A DNA stretch of 64,000 nucleotides from positions 245,048 to 309,047 of the forward strand of contig NZ_BROH01000003.1 in NCBI RefSeq assembly GCF_027923545.1, given 5' to 3'. Below are positions 26,628-35,930 of this stretch, one piece after another. The notes under the pieces were generated by a model. That model did not search any database and was not told the DNA's origin. It saw nothing but the letters and a program-made list of their open reading frames with translations. Made by a program: the position numbers and the translations under genes. The stretch comes from Sinisalibacter aestuarii (GTDB taxonomy: Bacteria > Pseudomonadota > Alphaproteobacteria > Rhodobacterales > Rhodobacteraceae). Numbering within the stretch: the first letter of the stretch is position 1; each line of letters opens with the position of its first letter.

Positions 26628-27629
26628 TCAGCTCCTCCTCACGCGCGGGTCGATCCAGCCATAGAGCAGATCCACGGCGAAGTTGACGACGATGTAGATC
26701 ACCGCGGACAGCAGAATGAAGGCCTGCACCACGGCATAATCCTGACGGGTGATCCCGTCGATCACCAGCGTGCCGATGCCGGGCCAGGTGAAGATCTGCT
26801 CGACCAGAACCGAGCCGCCAAGAAGCTGTGCAAGGATCAGTCCGCCGGCGGTAATGGTGGGCAGAAAGGCATTGGGCAGGATATGTCTGAAATGCGCTGA
26901 AAATGCCGGCACCCCCTTGGAATGCAGAACCGTAATGAACGGCTCGTGCACGACATCGAGCAGATTGGCGCGCAGCAGGCGGATGAGGTAGCCGAACGAA
27001 GCCAGCGAAAGCGCGAAACCGGGGAGCGCCAGATGACGCAGCGCGGTGAGCGCGCCGCGAATATCCCCGGCAAGCAGGTAGTCGAACGTATAGAATCCGG
27101 TGATCACATGCGGCGGCGCCGGACCGCGCCCCACCGGCCCCGGAAACCACCCGAGCGTTTCGAAGAACAGCATCAGGAACAGAAGCGAAATCCAGAAAGG
27201 CGGAACGCCAACGCCCACAAACGATGCGGCGCGCAGCAGCCCGTCCAGCACGCGCGATCCGGAATAACTCACCAGAACGGTCAGCAGAACCGCCAGGGAA
27301 AACGCAATCGTAAACGCAAACAGCGCCAGTTCGCCGCTGGCGGGAAGGCGTTCGGCGACCAGTGGCAGCACGTCTTTGCCGGCGGCATAGGAAAAGCCCC
27401 AGTCGCCGGTGAAGAAGTTCACGATATAGTCGAGATATTGGGTCACCAGCGGCTTATCGAGGCCCATCTGAGCGCGGACCTGCGCCAGCACATCTTCGGA
27501 GGCGAACGGCCCGGCGATAAGGCGGGCCGGATCCGTCGGCAGGGCGCGCAGGACGACAAAGGCGATGATCGACGCCCCGAGAACCGTCAGGACCGCCGAC
27601 CAGAGGCGTTCGGCCAGAAACCTGCCCAT
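26628..27629 (-). CDS. Dipeptide ABC transporter permease (DppB type)
   Basis: A 333-residue inner-membrane permease with about six hydrophobic segments. The N-terminal segment LWSAVLTVLGASIIAFVVLRALP and the later GVPPFWISLLFLMLFFE are typical of DppB, and the coupling-loop region near residue 230 carries ALPGFALSLASFGYLIRLLRANLLDV. Encoded just downstream of the DppC-type partner with a 3-base gap; the C-before-B order is less common than B-before-C. Confidence 0.92.
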   Translation of the reverse strand: MGRFLAERLWSAVLTVLGASIIAFVVLRALPTDPARLIAGPFASEDVLAQVRAQMGLDKPLVTQYLDYIVNFFTGDWGFSYAAGKDVLPLVAERLPASGELALFAFTIAFSLAVLLTVLVSYSGSRVLDGLLRAASFVGVGVPPFWISLLFLMLFFETLGWFPGPVGRGPAPPHVITGFYTFDYLLAGDIRGALTALRHLALPGFALSLASFGYLIRLLRANLLDVVHEPFITVLHSKGVPAFSAHFRHILPNAFLPTITAGGLILAQLLGGSVLVEQIFTWPGIGTLVIDGITRQDYAVVQAFILLSAVIYIVVNFAVDLLYGWIDPRVRRS

Positions 27630-27632
27630 CGC

Positions 27633-28478
27633 TCAGCCCCCTATCCCGAGACCCGATTTCGGATCGTAAATGTCGCGGAGCCGGTCGGCGATCACGTTGC
27701 CGGCGACCGCGAGCGCAAAGATGCCAAGGCCGGGGAACAGACCGAGCCACCATTGCCCGGTCAACGCATAGGCCAGCCCCTCGGTGATCATCGTGCCCCA
27801 TTCGGGCACCGGCGGCTGAATGCCCAGCCCGACAAAGCCGAGCGCGGCCATCGTCATCACCGAGAACGAAAAGACCGAGGAAGCCTGGATCAGAATGGTC
27901 GACACGGTCTGCGGCAGGATGTGATGCCGGATCAGGCGCATGTTCGATGCCCCGAGCGCCCGCGCGCTCTCCACATACATCATGTGCCGCAGCCGAAGCA
28001 CCTCGCCCCTCAGCAGCCGGAAATACCACGGGATGGCGGCCAGAATGACACCGACCATCGCCGATACCATGCCGGTCCCAAGCCCGATCGCGACGGCCAT
28101 GGCCAGAATGAGCGGCGGAAAGGCCAGGATCGCATCCATGATACGCGACAGGACAAGGTCCACCGCGCCCGAAAGAAGGCCAGCGATCAGCCCCAGCACC
28201 CCGCCGACCAGGGTGCCGATAACGGTCACCGCCAGCGCCACCCCGATCGACACCTGCGCGCCCCAGATGAACCGCGCGAACACATCGCGCCCGACATCGT
28301 CGGTTCCCATCGGATGGTCGAGGGATGGCGGCAGCAACGAATTGAGAACATTCACTTTCAGCGGATCGACACGCCAGATGAAAGGTCCGGCAACGGCGAC
28401 AAGGACAAGCACGGCCATGATCGCAACGCCCAGGGCCATTTCGGGATCGCGGACTATCTTGGTGGCAGTTCGGAGCAC
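27633..28478 (-). CDS. Dipeptide ABC transporter permease (DppC type)
   Basis: A 281-residue permease with an N-terminal membrane segment (LGVAIMAVLVLVAVAGPFIW), the MGTDDVGRDVFARFIWGAQVSIGVAL motif of DppC proteins near residue 60 and the ARALGASNMRLIRHHILPQ coupling region near 170. It pairs with the DppB-type protein. It follows the third hyuB after an 84-base gap. Confidence 0.92.
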   Translation of the reverse strand: MLRTATKIVRDPEMALGVAIMAVLVLVAVAGPFIWRVDPLKVNVLNSLLPPSLDHPMGTDDVGRDVFARFIWGAQVSIGVALAVTVIGTLVGGVLGLIAGLLSGAVDLVLSRIMDAILAFPPLILAMAVAIGLGTGMVSAMVGVILAAIPWYFRLLRGEVLRLRHMMYVESARALGASNMRLIRHHILPQTVSTILIQASSVFSFSVMTMAALGFVGLGIQPPVPEWGTMITEGLAYALTGQWWLGLFPGLGIFALAVAGNVIADRLRDIYDPKSGLGIGG

Positions 28479-28562
28479 CTTTGGGTTTCCTCTGGTTTAT
28501 TCACGGGCCAGCGCCGCCCCGGCAACCGACCGGAGCGGCGTCTGGCTTGCGGTCAATCCGGC

Positions 28563-30236
28563 TCAGGCAAACGCATGGGGATAATGCGCCCGGGCGAATT
28601 CCTCGGAAATGTAGCCGTCCTCGATATCGCGCATGACCGCCTCGACCGGGCGCTCGCTCGGATTGCCGTATCCGCCGCCACCGCCCGTTTTCATCCTCAG
28701 AACCGAGTCCTTCGGCATGGAAAAGTGCGTCGTCTTCGGGATCTCGTGAACAGAGCCGTCCGGCAATTGCGCAAGGCAGTTGTTCGGCCTGGCCTCTTCG
28801 CCGCCTTTCAGCCCCCAGGGGGCGTTATAGGCCCGCTCGAAAACCGTGGTGATAAGCGTGTCTTCCACCATCCGGATATCGAGATTGAGGCCCGGCCCGC
28901 CGCGATACTTGCCCGGCCCGACGGAATCCGGCGCCAGCGCGAGCTGTTCGATGATCCAGGGGTTGCGATGCTCCCACACCTCCGCCGGCGTGAACCGGGT
29001 CGCCGATTCCGCGATATGCAGCATGATCCCGCCATCGCCGCCATCCCAGGCGCCCTGCCCCACCGGCAGCGGCGTGCCATCGGCCCAGGGCTGACGGGTG
29101 GCTTCGCGCTGCCCCCATGCCACGAGCGAACAGATACAGCCGCCGGACGAGGCCGGAACGGCCTTGGGCATGGCATTCGAGATCGCGTTATAGATCACCT
29201 CGATCGCCTGCAGCGCGGGCCAGCCATAGATGAATGACGGCGCAGGCGGCAGCGGGTCGAACATCGAGCCCGGCCGGGTAATCACCTTGAGCGAGCGGAA
29301 ATGGCCTTCATGCGGCGCTTCGCCATATCCCGCCAGCATCGTGATGGCCACGCGGCTGGCCGAAATGGTGGATGGCAGCGGCGAGTTGGTCGGCCCCACC
29401 TGCTCGTCCGGCACTTTCGAAAAATCGAGCGTGACCTCCGACCCCTTCACTTCGAGTGCGATCTCGAACGGAATACGGTCGGGGGTGACGCCGTTATTGT
29501 CCATCTCTCCCCGGCCGATATAGCGGCCATCGGGGATTTTCTCGAAATAGGAGCGCACGATGCGCTCGCCGTGGTCGAACATATCGTCGACCGCCGCCCG
29601 AAACTCGTCCAGACCGAAGCGCTCCACCACTTCCAGCAGCGATTTGACCCCGACCCGGCACCCGGTGACCTGCGCATCCAGATCGCCCCGCACCATATTC
29701 GGCACGCGCGTATTGGCCATGATCATGCGGAAGATGTCCTCGTTGAGCACGCCTTCCTTGTAGATCTTCACGCCAGGGAAAATGACGCCTTCCTGGAATA
29801 CATCCGTCGTATCGGTGCAATAAGGGTCCTTGGCCGCAATATCGAGCCAATGCCCCTTGATGGCGACATAACCGATCAGATCCTCATCGCGGTAGAACAC
29901 GGGCATGATGATGACCATGTCCTGCGGGTGAGAGCCGGTGCCGAAGGGCCAGTTGTAGATCAGCGCATCGCCGGGGTTCAGCGTTTCCGGCCCGCCATTG
30001 CTCTTTACCGCCTCGTCGATGCAAAAGCTGAGCGTCCCCATGAACAGCGGCAGCGACGGGGCCTGGGCGAGCAGGCGGATATCCTTGTCATAGATCGCGA
30101 CCGCGAAGTCGAGGACTTCGTAGATGATCGGCGAAAAGGACGTGCGGACAAGCGCGCGCTTCATCTGATTTGCAGCCGAGTTCAGCGCATGGCGCACAAC
30201 TTCGGTGGTGATCGGATCGGCCTTGGCGTCGGTCAT
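28563..30236 (-). CDS. hyuB: Hydantoinase B / oxoprolinase-type subunit HyuB (third copy)
   Basis: A 557-residue HyuB beginning MTDAKADPITTEVVRHAL, parallel to the start of the copy at the left edge. Family segments include PGDALIYNWPFGTGSHPQD near residue 85, KGHWLDIAAKDPY near 130 and KTGGGGGYGNPSERP near the C-terminus. An in-frame ATG at 30287, one base after the hyuA stop, would add 17 residues and cannot be excluded. It lies between hyuA and the importer permeases, so ring-opening and uptake genes are transcribed together. Confidence 0.92.
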   Translation of the reverse strand: MTDAKADPITTEVVRHALNSAANQMKRALVRTSFSPIIYEVLDFAVAIYDKDIRLLAQAPSLPLFMGTLSFCIDEAVKSNGGPETLNPGDALIYNWPFGTGSHPQDMVIIMPVFYRDEDLIGYVAIKGHWLDIAAKDPYCTDTTDVFQEGVIFPGVKIYKEGVLNEDIFRMIMANTRVPNMVRGDLDAQVTGCRVGVKSLLEVVERFGLDEFRAAVDDMFDHGERIVRSYFEKIPDGRYIGRGEMDNNGVTPDRIPFEIALEVKGSEVTLDFSKVPDEQVGPTNSPLPSTISASRVAITMLAGYGEAPHEGHFRSLKVITRPGSMFDPLPPAPSFIYGWPALQAIEVIYNAISNAMPKAVPASSGGCICSLVAWGQREATRQPWADGTPLPVGQGAWDGGDGGIMLHIAESATRFTPAEVWEHRNPWIIEQLALAPDSVGPGKYRGGPGLNLDIRMVEDTLITTVFERAYNAPWGLKGGEEARPNNCLAQLPDGSVHEIPKTTHFSMPKDSVLRMKTGGGGGYGNPSERPVEAVMRDIEDGYISEEFARAHYPHAFA

Positions 30237-30288
30237 CCGGCCTTTTCTGCCGGCCTCGTGGACCACAGGTTCGTGTCGATTGGTCATG

Positions 30289-32310
30289 TTACACTATCCG
30301 TTCCAGAGTGAGTTCGCCCGCATTGCCCACGGACATCGTCCATTCGGCGTCGACATATGTCGTCGTCGTGTCTTCCGTCACGATTGCCGGCCCGTTGACT
30401 TTGCCGGTGATCTGGCCGCGCGGAATGATGCGGAATGGCATCCGCGCCTTTCGCTCGAAGGAATAGGCATTGATCTCGTCGAGATCGGTTTCGCCACCGC
30501 GTTTCGGGCTGTATTTCAGATCCCTGCGCGGCAGCGGCACGGTCGTGCTGGCCCGGATGGAAACCAGCTCCACCTCCTGGTTCATCGTCGCCCCGAAGGT
30601 CTGCGCATATTCGGCCACGAAACGATCCAGCAGGGCCGCCTCATCCTCCGCCACCGATGCGCCGTCCACGGCGACCTCGATGGTCAGGGTGTGTTCCTGA
30701 CCCTTGTAGCGCAGATCGAGCCGCGCCGACCTGATCGAGCTCTGCGCATGGGCGGCGCTGCGCTCTTCAAGGGCGACGAACAACTCGGCCAAGACCGCGT
30801 TCACCTGGTCGAGCGCGCCGGGCACGAGGTCGATCACCCGTGTCCGTGCGATGGACTGCACCATGTCGGCGCCGAGCAGCCCCCAGGCCGAGAAATTGCC
30901 CGCAAGCGGCGGGATGACAATGCGGTCCATCCCCAGCTCATCGGCCAGAAGCGTTCCCATCAGCGGGCCGGCCCCGCCGAAGGGCACCAGCGTCATCTCG
31001 CGGGGATCGAGCCCCTGGTCGAGCGAGATTTCCCGCATCGCGTTGGCCATCGCCGCCGACGAAATCTGCATGATGCCCGCGGCGGTCCCTTCCGCATCTT
31101 GCCCGATATGGCTGCCGACCTTTTCCAGCGCCGCCCTGGCCTGACCGATATCGAGATGGATCCCCGAGGCGAGGTTGCCCGGCCCCAGCATCCCGAGCCA
31201 TGCGGCGGCATCGGTCATCGCGGGCTCCGTGCCGCCTTTGCCATAGCAGGCCGGCCCCGGAACGGCACCGGCCGATCTCGGCCCGACGCGCATCAGCCCG
31301 CCCGGGTCGATATGGGCGATGGACCCGCCCCCCGACCCGATGGACCGCACATCCACCCAGGGCGACTGGATCGGCATGTTGTCGATCATGCCTTCGAAAA
31401 GCACCTGGGGGTTGCCGTCAATCACCAGCGCCGTATCGAACGAGGTGCCCCCCACATCGGCCGTGGCCAGCGACTTGATGCCGAGGAGTTTGGCGATCTC
31501 GCTCGCCCCCTGCGCACCGCCCACCGGGCCGGACATGATGGTTTCGAAAGGCCGGTCCTCGGCTTCCGCAAACGTCATCGAGCCCGATCCGGAACGGGTG
31601 ATCAGCGAGGTGCCCTTGAACCCCATGTCGCGCAGCCGCCCGTCGAGCCGGCGCAGATAATTGGCCATCCGCCCGCGAACGAAGGCGTCGACACAGGTTG
31701 TCGATGTGCGTTCATATTCGCGGTATTCGCCGGAAATCTTGTGCGAAAGCGAAATGCCGCCTTCAAAGCCGGCCGCGCGCAGCAATTCTTCCAGCCGCAA
31801 TTCGTGGGCCGGGTTGGCATAGGCGTTGATGAGCGACACGGCGATCGCATCGACGTTTTCCGCGATCAGCCGTTGCGCCGCCGCCGTCACATCCGCCTCG
31901 TCGAGAGGGGTGTATTCGGCGCCGGTGCCCAGCATCCGCCCCCCCACTTCGAGGCGCAGGCGCCGGGGCACCAGCGGCTCGGTCTGCTTCCAGAAAAGGT
32001 TGTACATTTCCGCCCGGTCGCCGCGCCGGATTTCCAGCACGTCGCGGAACCCCTGCGTGGTGATGAGGCCCACCCGCGCCCCCCGCCGTTCCAGCAAGGC
32101 GTTCAGCCCCACGGTGGTGCCGTGCAGGAAAAACTCGGCGCGTTCGATCACATCCTGCGGCACATAATCCCTGATCGCCGCGACAACGCCTTCCTCGGGG
32201 GCCGAGGGAACGGTTGGCACCTTTCCCTCGACGGTTTCGCCCGTGTCTTCATCAAAGTAGACAAGATCCGTGAATGTGCCGCCGATGTCGACACCGATAC
32301 GAGTTGCCAT
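30289..32310 (-). CDS. hyuA: Hydantoinase A / oxoprolinase-type subunit HyuA (third copy)
   Basis: A 673-residue HyuA with GVDIGGTFTDLVYFDED near residue 7, LHGTTVGLNALL near 63, MSGPVGGAQGAS near 250 and ATADVGGTSFDTAL near 273. It resembles the copy at 1322-3352 more in these motifs than the one at 15352. It sits between the binding-protein gene and hyuB of the dipeptide-type importer operon, which suggests that the imported compound is the HyuAB substrate. Confidence 0.92.
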   Translation of the reverse strand: MATRIGVDIGGTFTDLVYFDEDTGETVEGKVPTVPSAPEEGVVAAIRDYVPQDVIERAEFFLHGTTVGLNALLERRGARVGLITTQGFRDVLEIRRGDRAEMYNLFWKQTEPLVPRRLRLEVGGRMLGTGAEYTPLDEADVTAAAQRLIAENVDAIAVSLINAYANPAHELRLEELLRAAGFEGGISLSHKISGEYREYERTSTTCVDAFVRGRMANYLRRLDGRLRDMGFKGTSLITRSGSGSMTFAEAEDRPFETIMSGPVGGAQGASEIAKLLGIKSLATADVGGTSFDTALVIDGNPQVLFEGMIDNMPIQSPWVDVRSIGSGGGSIAHIDPGGLMRVGPRSAGAVPGPACYGKGGTEPAMTDAAAWLGMLGPGNLASGIHLDIGQARAALEKVGSHIGQDAEGTAAGIMQISSAAMANAMREISLDQGLDPREMTLVPFGGAGPLMGTLLADELGMDRIVIPPLAGNFSAWGLLGADMVQSIARTRVIDLVPGALDQVNAVLAELFVALEERSAAHAQSSIRSARLDLRYKGQEHTLTIEVAVDGASVAEDEAALLDRFVAEYAQTFGATMNQEVELVSIRASTTVPLPRRDLKYSPKRGGETDLDEINAYSFERKARMPFRIIPRGQITGKVNGPAIVTEDTTTTYVDAEWTMSVGNAGELTLERIV

Positions 32311-32329
32311 AGTCTTGTGTCCCCCAGGC

Positions 32330-33916
32330 TCAGTTCTTGCCCCAGTAGCGATAGTCAGGCAGCGGCGCGAACGTGAACTCGGAAACGGTATCGCTCAGCA
32401 CAACCACGGGCTTGTCTTCGTAGATCGGGATTTTCGGCCAGTTATCCCGCCACATGGCCGTAACCTCGTCCATGATCGCCTGACGGCGGTCCGGATCGGA
32501 AGATGCCCGCATCTCGTCGATCATCTCATCGACGCCGGGAATGCAGGTATCGGTCAGGTTGAAGGAGATGCCGCATTTGAGGTCGTAGCCCCAATAATAC
32601 CCCACCTCGAAAACACCGGGACCGTCGAGCCGCATGAAGGCCGGAAGCTGGTGCCCCTGGGTCAGATCCTGAAACTCGGCACCCGGCGCGACGCGGATCG
32701 ACAGGTCGATGCCGATCTCGCCGAAGGTGGACTGGACCACCGTCGCCAGTTGCTGCTGGGCGGCATCGCCTTCCTGAATGGTGAGTTCCGCCTGAATCGG
32801 GGTTTCCAGACCGCTTTCGGCGATCAGCTCGCGCGCACGGTCGAGATCCATGGCGAGCGGTGCCGACAGCGCGGGATTGAAGCCGGGCAGCGCCGGCGGG
32901 ATCGGCCCGTAATAGGCGGTGCCCCAGCCATAGGCCACACGCTCGATAATATCCTCATAGGGGATCGCAAGCGCCGCCGCCTGGCGGACCAGCACATTAT
33001 CCCAGGGGGCTTTTGTGTTGTTCAGCATCAATTGCTGAACGAAGGGGTTGGAATAGGCGAGAACCCGGGTTCCTTCATTGCCTTCGAGCGATTTCGCCGC
33101 CTGTTTGGACAGATCGAAGGTGATGTCGGCCTGCCCCGTGCGGGCCTGCAGCAGCAAGGTCGGCGCCGCGGAGATCCAGTTCACCGTGATGGCATCCGAG
33201 GCCGGTGCGATGCCGGCAAAACCCGGATTGGCCACCATGCGCGCCGTCTGGTTCGGCGAATAGGATTCCAGCAGGAACGGCCCCGACGCCGCCACATTGG
33301 ACGACATCCATTCGTTCGGCTCGCCCGGGGCAACGCCGCCATTGGCCTCCACCAGCGCCGGATCGACGATCGACCCGGCATGGGTGGCCAGGTCTCCCAG
33401 CATGTTCCCGTTCGGCGCGTTGAGCGTGATCACCACGGTTGCCGCGTCCGGAGCCTCGATGTTTTCGATGATGACCGGATCGAGATGGCCATCGGTCAGG
33501 AAAAAGCGCCCGCAGCCGGCCATGTCCATGACCCGCTGAAGCGAATAGCGGACCGCTTCGGCATCAATCGGGGCGCCGGAGGGGAAGGTGAACCCTTCCT
33601 TCAGATGAAACGTGTAGACGAGACCGTCCTCGCTCATCTCCCAGCTATCGGCGAGATAGGGTTCGACCACGCTGTAGTCGATCTCGCGGGTGCCCTCATG
33701 ACTTTCCTTGGTGCCATGCTGGACGAGGCGCACGTAGAAGTTCTGAAGAAAGCTGATTTCCGGCAGGCCGCAGGCCCAGGCCGGGTCCAAGGTCGACGGC
33801 GCGACACCGGCGTTGACGACGAGATCGCTCGACTGGGCCGAAGCCTGCATCGCGATGACGGACGCACCGGCGGCAAGCACCGCCCGGAGCGCGTGATTAC
33901 GGAACGAGATACGCAT
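32330..33916 (-). CDS. Dipeptide-type ABC transporter substrate-binding protein (SBP family 5)
   Basis: A 528-residue periplasmic binding protein of SBP_bac_5 type. A signal peptide with RNH then a hydrophobic stretch ends in MQASAQ near residue 28, and the family motif NAGVAPSTLDPAWACG follows. Later segments such as YLADSWEMSEDGLVYTFHLKEGFTFPSG near 90 are standard. It begins the minus-strand operon that continues with hyuAB, permeases, ATPases, M20 and the proline-racemase-like enzyme. Members bind dipeptides and many other small molecules; the ligand is not predictable. Confidence 0.92.
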   Translation of the reverse strand: MRISFRNHALRAVLAAGASVIAMQASAQSSDLVVNAGVAPSTLDPAWACGLPEISFLQNFYVRLVQHGTKESHEGTREIDYSVVEPYLADSWEMSEDGLVYTFHLKEGFTFPSGAPIDAEAVRYSLQRVMDMAGCGRFFLTDGHLDPVIIENIEAPDAATVVITLNAPNGNMLGDLATHAGSIVDPALVEANGGVAPGEPNEWMSSNVAASGPFLLESYSPNQTARMVANPGFAGIAPASDAITVNWISAAPTLLLQARTGQADITFDLSKQAAKSLEGNEGTRVLAYSNPFVQQLMLNNTKAPWDNVLVRQAAALAIPYEDIIERVAYGWGTAYYGPIPPALPGFNPALSAPLAMDLDRARELIAESGLETPIQAELTIQEGDAAQQQLATVVQSTFGEIGIDLSIRVAPGAEFQDLTQGHQLPAFMRLDGPGVFEVGYYWGYDLKCGISFNLTDTCIPGVDEMIDEMRASSDPDRRQAIMDEVTAMWRDNWPKIPIYEDKPVVVLSDTVSEFTFAPLPDYRYWGKN

Positions 33917-33993
33917 GTGTTGATGTTCTCCCTTGTCGGTACGACAGTATTTTGAACCCGATGATCGGGCCGGGACGCAGTAAAGTCCCGATA

Positions 33994-34011
33994 TTTTCCT
34001 ATAGGCAAATT
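33994..34011. promoter_or_regulatory. Operator-like repeat, dppA side
   Basis: TTTTCCTATAGGCAAATT lies 78 bases before the binding-protein start. It matches 16 of 18 bases with TTTTCCTATAGTGAAATT at 34192-34209, in the same 316-base divergent promoter region. The CCTATAGG centre is a palindrome. The XRE-cupin regulator at 35301 is the obvious candidate to bind it. Confidence 0.6.
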
Positions 34012-34191
34012 AGGTCACGAATCAGACAAGCTGTCAACATGGATGCCCCTCAAGACCAATACACTGTCCAGCTCCGGCGATCCCACAGACCGCGAAACCA
34101 CCGCAGAAATCGGGGGAAATTCAGTATTTATTGGAGCTGATCGACCCGCCGCCAATACGGGACTTGTCAGGGGGCAAGGACGCATCTACTG

Positions 34192-34209
34192 TTTTCCTAT
34201 AGTGAAATT
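34192..34209. promoter_or_regulatory. Operator-like repeat, Ldh side
   Basis: TTTTCCTATAGTGAAATT ends 23 bases before the Ldh2-family gene start and repeats the element at 33994-34011 in direct orientation. The position overlaps where RNA polymerase or the leader would lie, which favours repression. The remaining sequence between the sites shows no gene. Confidence 0.6.
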
Positions 34210-34232
34210 CACCTCTCGGGGACTGATTTGGG

Positions 34233-35273
34233 ATGACGCGACGGGTCCAGTATGAAGAGCTCTGCGAAATCCTTGCCCGGATTTTTGAATCCGTGGGCAC
34301 CCCGCACGACATCGCTCTCCTGCTTGCCGAAAACTGCGCCTCCTGTGAGCGCGACGGGGCCAAGAGCCACGGGATATTTCGTATGAAGGGCTATGTGGAC
34401 TCGATCCGCTCGGGCTGGGTCAACCCGGCAGCCACCCCCCGGATCGAAGATGTCGCGCCGTCTTTCCTGAGGGTCGACGCCAGGAATGGCTTTGCGCAAC
34501 CGGCACTGGCCGCCGCCCGCAGCCTGGCGATCGGCAAAGCGCGCAAAACCGGCGCCTGTATCCTGACAATCCGCCAATCGCATCATCTCAGCGCACTCTG
34601 GCCGGATATCGAGCCGTTTGCCGAGGCCGGGCTCATCGCGCTGAGCGTGGTGAATTCCATGGCGGTCACCGTCCCCTACGGCGCGAAGCGCCCGCTGCTC
34701 GGAACAAACCCCATCGCCTTCGCGGCGCCCGCAGAAGGGCGTGCCCCCTTCGTCTTCGATATGGCAACCTCGGCCTGGGCGCATGGCGATATCCAGATCG
34801 CCCGCCGGGAGGGGCGCCCGCTGCCCGAGGGTATCGGCGTCGATGCCGATGGCGAGCCGACGCGGGATCCGGCCCGGGTATTGGACGGCGGCGCGCTCCT
34901 GCCCTTTGGCGGGCATAAGGGCTCGGCGCTGTCGATGATGATCGAGCTGCTGGGCGCTGCCCTGACCGGCGGGCAATTCTCGACGGAGGTGGACTGGTCG
35001 GGCTATCCGGGCGCAGCGACACCGCTGACAGGCCAGTTCATTCTGTTGATCGACCCGGCCCTGAGCGGCGGGAACCCGTTCGCCGTCCGGGCGTCGGAAT
35101 TCATGACGAACCTCTCGGCGGCGGGCCTGCACGTTCTTCCCGGCGAAAGGCGCCGGCGGAACCGTGCGGAAAACCTGAAAAACGGGATTGTCTTGACCGA
35201 CGAGGAATGGGAACAGCTAATGACGCTCGCGCCCATACCGGGGGAGAACGCGAATGCCATCCTTGAGCGGTGA
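34233..35273 (+). CDS. Ldh2-family NAD(P)-dependent oxidoreductase (possible 1-pyrroline-2-carboxylate reductase)
   Basis: A 346-residue protein of the malate/L-lactate/ureidoglycolate dehydrogenase type 2 family. Visible are RDGAKSHGIFRMKGYV near residue 40, RQSHHLSALWPDIEPFAEAGLIAL near 110, YGAKRPLLGTNPIAFAAP near 150 and FGGHKGSALSMMIELL near 227. The family includes DpkA, which reduces 1-pyrroline-2-carboxylate and 1-piperideine-2-carboxylate to proline and pipecolate. With the dehydratase candidate at 22425 this gives a plausible trans-3-hydroxyproline to proline route. It is divergent from the importer operon, with paired operator-like repeats between. Confidence 0.87.
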   Translation: MTRRVQYEELCEILARIFESVGTPHDIALLLAENCASCERDGAKSHGIFRMKGYVDSIRSGWVNPAATPRIEDVAPSFLRVDARNGFAQPALAAARSLAIGKARKTGACILTIRQSHHLSALWPDIEPFAEAGLIALSVVNSMAVTVPYGAKRPLLGTNPIAFAAPAEGRAPFVFDMATSAWAHGDIQIARREGRPLPEGIGVDADGEPTRDPARVLDGGALLPFGGHKGSALSMMIELLGAALTGGQFSTEVDWSGYPGAATPLTGQFILLIDPALSGGNPFAVRASEFMTNLSAAGLHVLPGERRRRNRAENLKNGIVLTDEEWEQLMTLAPIPGENANAILER

Positions 35274-35300
35274 AGAGACGTGACAAGACGAGGAGCGAAA

Positions 35301-35930
35301 ATGGCAAATGACTCCAATATTGCCATTGCCCAGACCGCCAATCGCAAGCGGCGCGGCCAGGTTTTTGCCCGCCGCCTGCGTGATCTGCGCTCTGCCGCGG
35401 GACTGACGCTGATAGATCTGTCGGAACGCTCCGGCCTTGCGGCATCGACCCTCTCGAAAATCGAACACGGGAACATGTCGCCCACCTATGACACGATCCT
35501 GTCGCTGGCCGAGGGTCTGGATGTCGACATCGCCGAGCTGGTGTCCGGCGGGCCGGGCCATTCCGTCAGCGGCCGCAAGGCGGTGACCCGCAAAGGGCAC
35601 GGGATCATCCATGCAACGGAACAATACGACTACGAGATGCTCTGCACCGATATCGCGAACCGGCAATTCGTTCCGTTGCTGGCCGATATCAAGGCCCATT
35701 CCGTCGAGTCCTTCGACGGGTTGCTGAGCCATCCCGGTGAAGAATTCATTTATGTCCTGAGCGGCCAGATCGAACTGCACACCGAATTCTATGCGCCAAC
35801 AAAGCTCGACCCCGGAGATTGCTGCTACTTCGACAGCACCATGGGCCACGCGCTGGTGAACCAGGGCGACGAAGACGCCAAGGTATTGTGGATCTGCTCG
35901 CGCGTCGTCGGCCCGCTCCGGAACGGATAG
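35301..35930 (+). CDS. XRE-family regulator with C-terminal cupin domain
   Basis: A 209-residue regulator. The HTH_3 domain spans about residues 15-72 (FARRLRDLRSAAGLTLIDLSER, then STLSKIEHGNMSPTYDTI), and a cupin_2 domain covers about 125-205 (HPGEEFIYVLSGQIELHTE, then LDPGDCCYFDSTMGHALVN). Cupins of this type sense small ligands such as amino acids or polyamines. The ATG at 35301 has GAGGAGCG upstream; an in-frame GTG at 35280 is less likely. It follows the Ldh2 gene by 27 bases, so the two are probably co-transcribed and controlled by this protein. Confidence 0.9.
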   Translation: MANDSNIAIAQTANRKRRGQVFARRLRDLRSAAGLTLIDLSERSGLAASTLSKIEHGNMSPTYDTILSLAEGLDVDIAELVSGGPGHSVSGRKAVTRKGHGIIHATEQYDYEMLCTDIANRQFVPLLADIKAHSVESFDGLLSHPGEEFIYVLSGQIELHTEFYAPTKLDPGDCCYFDSTMGHALVNQGDEDAKVLWICSRVVGPLRNG

